This document shows, one piece after another, positions 47,080-56,951 of a stretch of 64,000 nucleotides of DNA (position 1 is the stretch's first letter; each line of letters opens with the position of its first letter). The DNA is from Hippasteria phrygiana (lineage: Eukaryota > Echinodermata > Asteroidea > Valvatida > Goniasteridae), in contig JAZGUH010000229.1 of the NCBI GenBank assembly GCA_037893225.1, forward strand, positions 62,001-126,000. Direction: 5' to 3'. The notes under the pieces are model-generated. The model saw only the letters and a program-made list of their open reading frames with translations. It ran no database searches and had not been told where the DNA came from. Made by a program: the position numbers and the translations under genes.

Positions 47080-49734
47080 TTAAACGTTTGTTCGATAATG
47101 ATCGTGCATCAGAGTATGAATTCCATCGTCTAAGATATACCGTTTGTCGTCTCTGGGATTGAGTGATACCTTATTTTGAGTTAAAGAGTTCACGATATGT
47201 TTGTCGCTCCTCAACGTGTTCATATCGTGTCGATAAACTCTAGAGTTAAAGAGGCAGTCTTTATAATCTTGATGAGTTATCGCGTTGGAAACGACGTACT
47301 TTTTGACTCCTTTTGATTTCTTAATGTTCTTCTTATCGTCCATGAAAATAGAGTACATTTTTGATCTGATGCAAACCACTTCTTTGATAGGTTTTCCACC
47401 GCATTCGTCCTTGAACTTGCCTATTATTTTTTTGTTTGAATCGTCGTATAAAAAGTGGTCTTTCTCGTAGTTGCTAAAATCGTACGAGTCTTTGTCTTTT
47501 TCCATATCGAGATAAACGTCTTCAGTTTCGATACGTAAGAGCAACGAGTCCGTATCGGTATAAATCAAATCGACTTTGTCTTCATACGTCTTTTTTAGTT
47601 TATCGTAATAAAATTCATACATTAAAAGCTTCGATAAGTCTAAAATACTCATACCGCAATAGACGGGTTTGTTTAAAACAACTCGGGTTTTATACATGTT
47701 TATCATTAATAGATTACAGCGTTCAAAAATTGTCCTACCGTTGTAATTGGGCTTAGCCACCAGACGACGAATTCTATCTTCTTCGTGGGCTCTACACAAG
47801 TGAGTATCCATTCGCTTTCTAACGTCTTCCATAGTTTTGCCAAATACCGAGTTGTTCATCAATTTAAAAAAGTCTTTTTCAAAATCGGATTTAGCTTCTT
47901 TTCTGAGTTGGGTATTTTTGTCGATATAAGATTTCATCCAGGGCGTTTGAGTAAACTTTAAAACCCTACGTACTTTAGTTAGTTCTAAACCGTGAGCGAG
48001 GTAAAATTTTAGATTTCTATAATGAAGTACGTAATTCTTTCTCGGTCCACCCGTCGCTACCAACTTAGTTTCGTTCGACGGTTTAGAGTCTGTTTTTTCC
48101 ATCGAGTCTAGCTGATAAGGACTCATCGATTCTAAAGGTATGATTCGGTTTACGGGCGCTAAAGGATAACCGTTGTGTAAGTCGTGTAGAGAGGTTGGAT
48201 AGTCTAAATCCACTTCGAGAATATAGCCCCAAAGAGAGTCGTCGGCTAGAGACGATATATATTCGGCGGTAAACAAACCTAATTTCTTTTCGTCGATCCA
48301 CCTAAAGTCTGAGATCGGTAATGGTTGACTCATGGCCCATCCGTAGAGGTTGTTGGCGTCTAGATACGAAATATACGAGTTGGGTTTGCTCGGGTCGTAA
48401 TCTTTTAGGTATGAATTGTTGGCCTCGGCGTAGCGAAGTGAGCCCACGCTAGATATCCCTCCTCTGGTTCCTTTCTCTACAAATAAATGCTGATCTATAT
48501 TGGTCAAGAGTTCTAATTTGACTTTAGAGTGTTTTAATAAAGCGTCCCAACTTAGGCCGGGTGATGTAAAATAATGGCACGGATCCAACTTATAATTTGC
48601 TATACAGATTTTTCTAAAATTCTCGAATACGCTGGATAGTAATAGTACATCGGTCAATACGTAGAGGTCGTGATATTCACCCAAGTTTTTGATGTCGAAG
48701 GTACGCCATACTTTTTTAGCGTGTTCATAGTCAGAGTCGCTTATGTGTTTATCCGTTAGACCGCTATAAAAATAATGTTTAGCTGGAAGTTCAGTTTCGT
48801 TAAATCGTTCAAAGCTGTCCATATACTCGTAGGGATATACACCCTTTTTAATTAAAAGATCTCGTTTATCGAGGTCGATGGGTGGCGCTTCGTCGTCGTC
48901 CAAAGGTGAAGACTCTGCCAAGTAACCATCGTACAAAGGTGATACGGGGCTGTTAGACTCTGCCAAGTAGGTTATCAGTTTTCCGATTACGTTGTAATCG
49001 TTAACTTCGTCTTCGTCTTCATCCGGGTCTATCGCCGTCTTCGTCGTCTTAGTCGCTTTACCCCTCGTCGTCGTCGCTATCGTCGACTTCGTCGCTTTAC
49101 TTGCGTAGCTGAGAGGGGCGGTCGCTTTATCGATGTACTTAAACGCATCTATCGGACACGCGGCTACCAATCGTTCCAACGACGTGGATAAGAAATTAAA
49201 TGAATCTAAAAATCTGAGTTGGCCTATTGAAAATGAAATATATTTTTCGGACGTTTTAGCTATACACTTTAGTTTTCCGTCGGTTTCCGAAATACTCTGC
49301 ATAATCAAATGGGCGTCGTAATTTTCTAAGTTGTGAAAAATGACCGGTATTGTCGTTTTGTTAGGTACGATTCGCAATTTTAAGTTACAGCACATGTGTG
49401 CGGCTCCTCTATACTTGCCGGTGATGTGACAATGGTCTCTTACTTTTCTAAACGCGCAAATCTTTTTGACGCATCTATAGCAGAATTTTGTTGGATATTT
49501 CCCTTCGAGCTCGTCCCCCTTTAAAAACTTGCTTTCTATAGCGGATATATAGTCCGCTTTAATATACCGACCTTTTTCCCCCGTTGGTTCGTCCAACTCG
49601 ATGTGTTTATCCGCGATTATTTCTAATAGTTCTTCGTTAGTTTTTTTACTGAGATGATCTAACTTTATATCTATCGGATGCGTACATTCGCAAGTGTTGG
49701 TTTTGTATTGAAGGGGGACTCGCAAATCCAGCAA
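47080..49734 (-). CDS. pPolB C-terminal part (polymerase core), right arm
   Basis: Translation identical to 40378-43032 over all 884 codons, including motifs A, B and C and the acidic insert. Open frame begins at the same nominal TTG. Identity at synonymous positions means either very recent duplication, ongoing gene conversion between arms, or a mirrored assembly. Confidence 0.9.
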   Translation of the reverse strand: MLDLRVPLQYKTNTCECTHPIDIKLDHLSKKTNEELLEIIADKHIELDEPTGEKGRYIKADYISAIESKFLKGDELEGKYPTKFCYRCVKKICAFRKVRDHCHITGKYRGAAHMCCNLKLRIVPNKTTIPVIFHNLENYDAHLIMQSISETDGKLKCIAKTSEKYISFSIGQLRFLDSFNFLSTSLERLVAACPIDAFKYIDKATAPLSYASKATKSTIATTTRGKATKTTKTAIDPDEDEDEVNDYNVIGKLITYLAESNSPVSPLYDGYLAESSPLDDDEAPPIDLDKRDLLIKKGVYPYEYMDSFERFNETELPAKHYFYSGLTDKHISDSDYEHAKKVWRTFDIKNLGEYHDLYVLTDVLLLSSVFENFRKICIANYKLDPCHYFTSPGLSWDALLKHSKVKLELLTNIDQHLFVEKGTRGGISSVGSLRYAEANNSYLKDYDPSKPNSYISYLDANNLYGWAMSQPLPISDFRWIDEKKLGLFTAEYISSLADDSLWGYILEVDLDYPTSLHDLHNGYPLAPVNRIIPLESMSPYQLDSMEKTDSKPSNETKLVATGGPRKNYVLHYRNLKFYLAHGLELTKVRRVLKFTQTPWMKSYIDKNTQLRKEAKSDFEKDFFKLMNNSVFGKTMEDVRKRMDTHLCRAHEEDRIRRLVAKPNYNGRTIFERCNLLMINMYKTRVVLNKPVYCGMSILDLSKLLMYEFYYDKLKKTYEDKVDLIYTDTDSLLLRIETEDVYLDMEKDKDSYDFSNYEKDHFLYDDSNKKIIGKFKDECGGKPIKEVVCIRSKMYSIFMDDKKNIKKSKGVKKYVVSNAITHQDYKDCLFNSRVYRHDMNTLRSDKHIVNSLTQNKVSLNPRDDKRYILDDGIHTLMHDHYRTNV

Positions 49735-50069
49735 TTTTTAGCGTCGTTATGAGCTAGCTCGTCTTCGGTCGTAAAAATCATGGGTTTAGGATTTGAGAAT
49801 ATTTCGTTGATTTTGTCTTTTTCGGCTAGTAAACGATTTAAGAAATGTGATGTCGCGTTCGCTCCTCTATAAATTTGAGGATCGCCTAAGACTCGTCCGT
49901 CGGGCCCGATTATGATATATGCATAACCGCAAGCTTTATGTTCGTGAGTCTTTTTAGTGCGCGGGGGTTGCGTACTCGCGTAGCTACACTCGTAGGGTAC
50001 TAAGATACTTTCAAAGTCGGCGTATATAGTAAAAGGCGCCGGTTGTTTATTTTTTAAAGTTTTTGAATT
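49671..50069 (-). CDS. pPolB middle fragment, right arm
   Basis: Mirror of 40043-40441, with the exonuclease motif I (YADFES) in the shifted frame. Both flanking frame changes occur at the same bases as in the left arm. Confidence 0.75.
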   Translation of the reverse strand, partial: NSKTLKNKQPAPFTIYADFESILVPYECSYASTQPPRTKKTHEHKACGYAYIIIGPDGRVLGDPQIYRGANATSHFLNRLLAEKDKINEIFSNPKPMIFTTEDELAHNDAKNCWICESPFNTKPTLANVRIR

Positions 50070-51390
50070 TTAGAACGTTGTTGGTTGAGTCGGGTAATAC
50101 AGCTAAAGCCGGGGTTTGGCTAACGCCCCTACAATCTATCTCGTGTCTGTCTAAAATATCTTGTCTACTAAAATGTTGTAGGCACCACGTACAAAAATAT
50201 TTGCGTCCGTTGTGTTTAGTTTCGTTGGACAGTAAACGGCTTAGGTTTTTTATCCAACAATAATGATTATTGTCTCCTTGAGAAAACAGCAGTAGATTGA
50301 TGACTGGTTTTCGTTGAGTAGTTATTCTCAGCGGGAAAATGTTATTTTCGTAACCGAAAACGTTGATGGCGAGACCGTTCTGTTTTTCGATCTTACCAAT
50401 ATCCGTGAGGGGGGTTGGAAACGCTACGTTCTTAAAATCTAATCCATCGTCTTCTTCGAAGATAGAATTCCTTTCGTAGTGAATAGTATAGTTGGGGTTG
50501 TTTTTAATCGATTCTTTGACAGAGGGAGTAAATAATCCTAAGGCGGCTCTCAACGCCCATCTGATACACTCCTGATCTTCGTTTTTAACATTGACGACTG
50601 CCTTTTTATGGATTATGTGAGGGGGTAGTGGAATGTAGGAACTGCCTCTTATCGGCTGATATCTAGAAACGTTGATGTAGAGCGCCTTTAAATCGTAAAT
50701 GACCCAACCGCTTCCGTTTGTTTGAAATTTTTCTATTTTTTCGATTATGAACTCTATCTGTTCTCGTACTTGGTTTTCTATTTCGTCTTCGTTTAATGCG
50801 GTCGATTGAAACCCAAAAAACATGCTCGCGTCTTCGACAAAAGTATCGTTCGCAAGATTATATTTTCTCAACGCCGCTTTTAATGCGAGTTGAAATTTAA
50901 AGCTTCTAAATTCGTTTAGTGCACCTTTCAATGTTTCTACAATTTTTTGCTCGTTTTCGTTAAAAAATGCTAGAGGATCTACGAGAATTCTGTCGATATT
51001 CATCTCGTAATTACGCAAATAATTTCTGAATGGTCTCGGAGCTGTTTCGTTAAAAATCAGGGGGACGAGTTCTTCGTCGGGTTTTTTATAGTATCGTCGT
51101 ATGGAGGATTCTAAATCTTTTTTAATGTGTTGACCCCTTCTTCCGGTAGGATCGCCCAGCGGAATATGCTTATCCGCGATTAAATGTTCTAGCGATTCTT
51201 TAGACTTAGATCGTAAATTTTTATAAAGCGCTTCGTTCTTTTTTATGGCCGATAGAAAGTCTCGTCTGATATATGCGCCATCGCGTCCGGTTGGTGGGCC
51301 CAACGTAATGGTGTATTTGTCGATGTATTTTTTCAAGCAGTATTTTGGCCAACGTGTGTAGCCTATCGCTGGTATCATTCTGTTTTCCAT
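50047..51390 (-). CDS. pPolB N-terminal part, right arm
   Basis: Mirror of 38722-40065, 447 identical codons, same stop after the A-run. Starts 333 bp from the right terminus. Confidence 0.85.
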   Translation of the reverse strand: MENRMIPAIGYTRWPKYCLKKYIDKYTITLGPPTGRDGAYIRRDFLSAIKKNEALYKNLRSKSKESLEHLIADKHIPLGDPTGRRGQHIKKDLESSIRRYYKKPDEELVPLIFNETAPRPFRNYLRNYEMNIDRILVDPLAFFNENEQKIVETLKGALNEFRSFKFQLALKAALRKYNLANDTFVEDASMFFGFQSTALNEDEIENQVREQIEFIIEKIEKFQTNGSGWVIYDLKALYINVSRYQPIRGSSYIPLPPHIIHKKAVVNVKNEDQECIRWALRAALGLFTPSVKESIKNNPNYTIHYERNSIFEEDDGLDFKNVAFPTPLTDIGKIEKQNGLAINVFGYENNIFPLRITTQRKPVINLLLFSQGDNNHYCWIKNLSRLLSNETKHNGRKYFCTWCLQHFSRQDILDRHEIDCRGVSQTPALAVLPDSTNNVLKFKNFKK

Positions 51391-51723
51391 CTTTATAATA
51401 GATGTTTATTTTATTTAAAAAAAAAAAAAATTTAATTTTTTTTGCCCCAAGAATTTAGAGTGAGATTTTTAGCTCAGGAGGCCCATAAGAACGTAGTTCG
51501 GGGGGTAAACGACTAAAAAAATCTCTTATTTTCTAGATTTTTTACTAAATTTTGGTGTATATCTATACACCAAAATCTTGCTTAATTTTAGATGATTTTT
51601 AGATGATTTTTAGATGATTTTGGAATTCCAAATCCCTCTAAATTTGGTGTATATCTATCCACCAAAATTTGAGAGATTTACATTTTTTAAAAGGTGGGGT
51701 AGTACTCTCCTTTCTATACTACT

Positions 51724-53189
51724 GGGTTGATTAATTATATTTTAGCGCCAATAAAACATGGGTTTGTTTCTGTATTTTTTTATATAACAAAATAAACAAT
51801 GAGTGGCTTAAATCGACATTCCTGTTTTCAAATTCGGGAGTATCCGATTGTGAAGGGGCACATTGCCTTGCAGGCGCCCAATTCGACTACAAAAAGTTGG
51901 AATGATCATTCAAAAGTATGGGTATTTCGCAAACCTGGCTTGGGCTCGGGCTTCGGCTTCGAGTAATTTTATGTCCCCATATTCTTGATCTTGGACATTG
52001 TTTTTGCTATAGGGGCCTATGTACACCAAAATCTTATGTTTTAATCCTGAGCCTGTTTATTTATTTACGTATTCAAAGCTTCAGATTGGCAATGGGGCTG
52101 GGGAATAGCTGGAGACGAAGCCCAAGCCCAAGCCCAAGCCCAAGCCCAAGCCCAAGCCAGGGTTTGAGAAGCGCCCATAATTATGTAAACAACCATCCCC
52201 TGTAAGTGCGCCATCTGTCTAAAATCTTTTCGGGGATGCCAGTTTGGTTAGGAAAAGTCTGGCCGTTGGAATTCAGACTGGTACCCTTGGTCTATAGCGC
52301 TTTTGTTGCGTACAGGCTGCACTATGTGCGGCGCCAGTCTTGTATGGGCGGCCAAAAGGGCACAAAATAGAAAATAAAAAATAGAAAACAACAGTTGCAA
52401 AACCAAAAACAACCTGAAAATTAAACGAAATTACATAAAAATACGGAATTTACACATAAATAAAATTCCCTAACAAATATAAAACACACAAGAATTAAGT
52501 ATAAAATTATATTCCCAAATTACCATAACAAAAACGAAGAGGGGGCAAAACAATTACCAGAAAGCAGCAGAGGGAGAAATCACTAGACGTGGAAAAATGG
52601 CAAGCGAAACGTTTTGGGAGTCACATTTTTTGGCAAATGTAAAAAAAAAAATTAGAAACCCCCCTGTAAACAATCCTGGATCCGCCCCTAAGTGCTGGTA
52701 TAAAGTATCGAACGTCGGTTGGCAACTGATTCTACAAATTCTTATTTTTAAAAAAAATTTTGCCTTCGAGGAGGAAAACACTTCCTGAAATTCGAACGGT
52801 TGGGTCAGCTAACTGTGTGGATGTGTATATTGTTGGTCAATCAGGGGCGGATCCAGGATTGTTTGCAGGGGGAGGGGGTTCTGAATTTTTTCCGTACATT
52901 TTCCCAAAAAGTTTCTCAACGTTGGTGGCGCCATTTAACCTCTTTGTTTTGTTCTTACCCGTACACGCAAAATGAGACCTTTTCTTTTCTGGTTTGCAAC
53001 GGTACCTATAGGCGTGTAGGCCCTAACACTAAGAAAACAAATTGGCAACAAGCGGGGGTGGGGGTTCGACCCCCACACCCCCACCCCCACCCCACCCCCA
53101 CCCCCACCCCACCCCCACCCCCACCCCACCCCCTCTGTTTGCAGCAGTTTAATTCATTTTTTATGTTCTTTAATAGGCTGCAGCATCAT
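51724..53189. other. Gene-free DNA right of the viral element
   Basis: Begins with the GGGTT duplication. Contains a six-copy AAGCCC microsatellite (about 52117-52156) and a CCCCCACCCCA array at 53070-53132. The two open frames at 52760-53267 are repeat-driven. No gene recognised. Confidence 0.5.
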
Positions 53190-53335
53190 AAGCACGGATA
53201 CAATGTCGGTCATTGTGTTCCCGGAATCTCGGGAATTCCTTTCAGAAATCTAGGGGAAATGTGTTAGGTAACAATAGTCTGGAATGTGCTTATAGGGACA
53301 AAAGGGATGTACCCTTTTCCCCATATCGTGATGGT
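53190..53335 (-). repeat. CAGCACGATATG-family repeat, partial
   Basis: GTCATTGTGTTCCCGGAATC, GGGAATTCCTTTCAG and TGTTAGGTAACAATAGTCTG match the reverse of 31220-31412. Confidence 0.7.
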
Positions 53336-53747
53336 ATCTGAAGCGTGCCAAGCATTGCGAAAGGGTTGTGTTTTTGTCAACAAGATTGCTAAATTAATCT
53401 GGTCCTGAATACTGTTGTAACGTCAAACCTTCGCAACTCCACAGACTGATTGTGTGACGTCACCAGTGCACACCGAGCCGCCTGCACTGCATGCACAGAA
53501 TACAAAAATGCACTCGAATTACAAAGAATCTCATAAACCAGACACATACCAATTTCACAAAAACTCCCCTAAACGAATTCCGCAACTGGCCATCCATCAT
53601 GACCACCATTACAAAAGACGAAAGAAATGAAAATCGGCTTTTCGTGGCAAATGGCCGGCTGTGGTGAGGCGTCAGCTTGCAAACGCTTTCATTGCGAATT
53701 TTTCCAAGGATTTTGCTTATAATAATCCGTTCGCGGAAAGCAAGTGT

Positions 53748-53774
53748 GTTACGTAACTTAGAGCGTTATATATA
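53748..53774 (+). promoter_or_regulatory. Core promoter of profilin-like gene 2
   Basis: GTTACGTAAC (53748-53757) followed by TATA box GTTATATATACG (53765-53776). This is the same arrangement and spacing as gene 1. Downstream, GGCGTGTCACGTC resembles GGGTGTGTCATATC in gene 1. Confidence 0.65.
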
Positions 53775-53796
53775 CGAGAGGAGACGTAAACTAGGC

Positions 53797-53874
53797 GTGT
53801 CACGTCAACGTGGTCATTTTCAAGCGTATCAGCCTACTGGGAAACATCTTTGGAACACTCGGCTAACTGCAAAG
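53797..53874 (+). other. Predicted noncoding first exon of profilin-like gene 2
   Basis: Placed about 30 bp after the TATA box; ends at donor TGCAAAG|GTAAAT. The start position is inferred. The donor context (CAAAG|GT) is shared with gene 1. Confidence 0.5.
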
Positions 53875-54124
53875 GTAAATACTTTTTGATTTGGTTCACA
53901 GTGTGGAGAGATGTTCCTTTGGCACCTCCCCACACAAACCATAAACGGTCAAAACCAGAAAAAAAATCTGGGGAAATAACCAACTATCCTTGATAGCAAA
54001 TGAACACTTGAGTATAACTGCTGATCGCAACTTGTTGAAGTTTCACAGTGGGTGAAAAGCATCGCGACAAGGTAAAGTGAGGTATGTTACAGTGCCAGTG
54101 TTCTAGCCAGGCATTAAAGGCAGT

Positions 54125-54600
54125 GTACATGAATGGTCGTTGTTGCAATTTTCAGAAAAAGGTGGATTTGGGGGTTAGTATTTTATAGGAAATATCGTTC
54201 CACTGACCTGTTCTAAGTTTAGCGTTGTTGGATGGCGAAAAAAAAACGAGAGAAAAACGGCGCTCGTTTTTTAACCGTCGGGCGAATGATAGCCTTTGGT
54301 CAAGGCGCGTGGCCCCGGATATGCCATAGCGCCATCATGTCCGGGGCGCGCCACTCGTCCGGGTAGCCACGCACGCCTTGACTAACGACTACAGGGCAGT
54401 TTTCCAACGATTTCCAGCTGGAAATCGTTGGAAAACGATATACATTTCCACTTTTCTTGACAACGACAGCACACCTGGTGCCATTATTTCACAAGATGAT
54501 TGAGACTACTATTAACTTGTAGTCTAGTAAGGTATTTCGTAATAATTCAGTAAAAAAAAAAATAATTGAGGATTACCAATCGTGTACACTACCTTTTTTT
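54125..54600. mobile_element. Dispersed foldback repeat, family FB
   Basis: Complement of 22150-22620 with the CCAGCTGGAAATCGTTGG hairpin and both GCCTTGACTAA arms. Lies in intron 1 of profilin-like gene 2. Confidence 0.75.
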
Positions 54601-55199
54601 TAAATGGCGGTAGCACCCACTACGCGTAAATCCTGCCCCTATACTTTATACCACTACGCTATCAATTTGAAGGGCTTCCCGCTCGCATTATCCATCCTTG
54701 AGCAAAATGCACATACGCTTTGAAATTACCTACACTAGTTGGTGCCCTTTTTCTTCAACCAACCATCCTAGGTTATTGAGCAAATTCACCCAGCGGGATT
54801 GAGAGTATACACATTATATTTATCACACTTTTCTAGCCTACTTGCTCAAATATTTCCTTCAAAAGTTCCTACTTCATCCTTGACGGGTTAGGAGCAGCAA
54901 ATTCTGAGAAAAACGACCTGTTCAAATTTGCATTTAGACTCGTTTCAATCTTTAACTTTTTTTGTTACGGGTGAGAAAAGTGCGAGTGCAGACTTAGTGT
55001 TTAAGTGTCTTGGTCGTAAGATAACATCTAACGCAGTGTAAGGTCAGTCGTGCATAGCGTACACAAGCTTCATTTTGAAATAATTTTGCTGATTGAACAC
55101 TGGGTCGTGTATTTTGGACCATGTATAGTTTTACGTTTTGCATTATTTTTTGCTTCCACTTGCCCCTTTTTAATGAGGGTATCGAAGTAAACACCTCGC
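54601..55199. other. Intron sequence, nothing recognised
   Basis: AT-rich intron of profilin-like gene 2 without repeat partners in the window. Confidence 0.4.
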
Positions 55200-55548
55200 A
55201 AAGTATCATAACACTTGAATCAGACCCCCATCATTTGAAAACTATAACTAATAAAAATAAAATGGTCCATTTGAATTCCCAGTTTTGTCCCGAGCATTTC
55301 GACACCTCGCATGTTACGATCTGACATCAATTACCGGAGTAATGATCAAAGGTCGAATTTCAAAAAATGTGGCGCTTTTGAAAGGAGGTATACCGGTACC
55401 GCACATTGGCTCTCCGCGAAGAATAAAGGCAGTACTCTGCTGAATATGAGGTTTAACTGTCACTTTGAAATTCGACCTTTTGATCATTCAAATTTGTATT
55501 AGTTATTTTTCAAATGATGGTCCGATTCAAGTGTTTCGATACTTTTTT
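55200..55548. mobile_element. Foldback element with ACACTTGAATC arms
   Basis: ACACTTGAATCAGACCCCCA and AACTATAACTAATAAAAAT on the left are mirrored by TTAGTTATTTTTCAAATGA and GATTCAAGTGTTTCG on the right. Inner arms GATCAAAGGTCGAATTTCAA and complement. Intronic. Confidence 0.8.
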
Positions 55549-55645
55549 TGTGAGGTTTAAAAACCTGAAGTAGACATTAAATGTCCAGGAAAGTATGAAC
55601 TTGGTTTTAACAGCGATGGTTTATTTTTTTGTTTTCAGTTTCATC

Positions 55646-55780
55646 ATGACTGGATTGAAGGCGGTGGTTCTCTATTCGCTGGTAGCATGCAGCGCCTTCG
55701 TTTTAACTAGTGTCAAAGGGGACAGTTTAGACCCTCTTATCAGACGTGTCCTTGATCAAATGACCGCTCAAGACAAACAG
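55646..55780 (+). CDS. Secreted profilin-like protein 2, coding exon 1
   Basis: ATG 55646 follows acceptor TGTTTTCAG with the same TTTCATC leader as gene 1. The 45 codons encode a signal peptide (MTGLKAVVLYSLVACSAFVL, likely cut near SVKG|D) and DSLDPLIRRVLDQMTAQDKQ. Phase 0 donor AACAG|GTTAGC. The upstream in-frame ATG at 55595 lies in the intron and is rejected as start. Confidence 0.85.
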
Positions 55781-55943
55781 GTTAGCTGCAATTCCTGGCC
55801 AACTTAATTGGCCCTTCGAAACGGTTACGTCGTCTCGGTGTGGGCATTTGTAATACCCTTTATCACAAAGGATGTTACCGACAGTTACCCTGCAGCTATG
55901 AAATCCTTAGTGATTTGTTTACGATGCCAGTAATGACGTTTTG

Positions 55944-56180
55944 TTTTTTATGGAAGTCGTCCAATACAAAGCTAAAAGCCACTCTACTAGGTAAATGCTA
56001 CAACAGAGGTGGTGGGGTTGGCCACATTTTAGGTTGCCAGCCGTACCACCCTTAGTTTTCCTGGGTCCAGATCTAAATAGAGGGTAAATCTTCAATAGAT
56101 ACCAAAGAAATTATCCCAATTTCCATACCTGTAAGCCCAGGCGGGTAACTACCACCGTTGGTAAAACCAACTCGCCTCCC
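55944..56180 (+). repeat. Dispersed repeat, partner of 38105-38370
   Basis: TTTTTTATGGAAGTCGTCC through CCACATTTTAGGTTGCCAG to GTAACTACCACCGTTGGT. It lies in intron 2 of profilin-like gene 2. Confidence 0.75.
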
Positions 56181-56567
56181 CTTTTCACGTTAGTGTATTT
56201 AATCACGGAATAATTAACCACAACTCCCATATGATTTCCACCACACGCTGCAAAAACTGTGTTTTGCAATTAAACATCGTTAAACTCTCTTCCTTTTGTT
56301 TGTACAAAACAAATACTACAAACGTTTCAGTGCTGACAGATTGTTAAGCCATTAAACAGTTTTTAGTGTACATTTCACCAAAAATATTCCTTGATTTAAG
56401 TATTTTTGGGGGGGTGGGGCGCCTTAACTTTTTAAAAATTTTGGAATGCTTTTGGACAATACTATATTTGGATTTCCCTATACTGCTGTTTAAAATCCAT
56501 TAAACTCGTACGTATTCCCCCTTTTCACAAAGATTTCTTATTTCCACCTTTTTCTTTCACCTGACAG

Positions 56568-56951
56568 GCTGCTGAAACATATCTGCAGAGCCTCATGACC
56601 AAAGCTTCAAAGTTCGGGAAAGCCGACATCGACCAGGTCTTCGTCATCGACTGGGACGGGAAATTCTTGACGTCGGGCGATATCCCTCTCCTGCCTCTGA
56701 CCGCTATGCAGTCGGCCTCCATTGCCAGCGCGTTCCAGTCCAACCGCTTCAATGCCCTGCAGTCCGACGGGCTGACGGTCGGCGGCAAAACTTACCGGCT
56801 CTCCACCCTGCCAAGTGACCTGACCAGCCCGGTCACTTTTCTCAGCAGAGCCGGAACAATCAACATGATTAAAAAGCCCTTTGGAATCGTCGTTGCTCAC
56901 TCCCCAAAAGGGAGCATGACGGCTGCTGTCGACGCCATGAACAGTCTATAA
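56568..56951 (+). CDS. Secreted profilin-like protein 2, coding exon 2
   Basis: Acceptor CACCTGACAG, phase 0, stop TAA 56949-56951; 127 residues, total 172. Profilin-like order as in gene 1: helix AETYLQSLMTKA, QVFVIDWDGKFLTSGD, helix TAMQSASIASAF, DGLTVGGKTYRLSTL, KPFGIVVAHSPKGS and C-terminal helix TAAVDAMNSL. Roughly half of the residues match gene 1. The coding exon is markedly GC-richer than its surroundings. Same strand and exon plan as gene 1, so the pair arose by tandem duplication; the viral element later landed between them. Confidence 0.8.
   Translation, partial: AAETYLQSLMTKASKFGKADIDQVFVIDWDGKFLTSGDIPLLPLTAMQSASIASAFQSNRFNALQSDGLTVGGKTYRLSTLPSDLTSPVTFLSRAGTINMIKKPFGIVVAHSPKGSMTAAVDAMNSL

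Larger units (their letters stand above)
38389..51723. mobile_element. Maverick/adintovirus-like endogenous viral element with 4,978-bp inverted arms
   Basis: Left arm 38389-43366 and right arm 46746-51723 are reverse complements. ORF coordinates in the arms sum to exactly 90112 at every boundary checked, so there are no indels, and I saw no substitution. The outer ends are AGTAGTATAGAAAGG and its complement, and GGGTT lies directly outside both (38384-38388, 51724-51728), a likely 5-bp target duplication. AG-starting long inverted ends and a short duplication fit Maverick/Polinton-type integration, although these normally make 6-bp duplications and have arms under about 1.5 kb. Genes: pPolB (twice), Cys-rich zinc protein, death-domain protein, VLTF3-like factor, PCNA. 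No integrase, capsid, ATPase or protease is seen. CpG-rich codons contrast with the AT-rich host flanks. Confidence 0.85.
46746..51723 (-). repeat. Right inverted arm of the viral element
   Basis: Reverse complement of 38389-43366; identity breaks at 43367/46745 and 38388/51724. It contains the second polymerase locus with the same breaks and the noncoding gap with the 25-bp mirrored segment (47015-47039). Confidence 0.9.

Noticed and set aside
54994..55209. 71-codon minus-strand ORF
   Set aside because: Intronic, overlapping the foldback element at 55200, with no recognisable domain.
55595..55645. Upstream in-frame ATG of profilin-like gene 2
   Set aside because: It lies before the acceptor TGTTTTCAG, in the intron; gene 1 starts at the equivalent downstream ATG.
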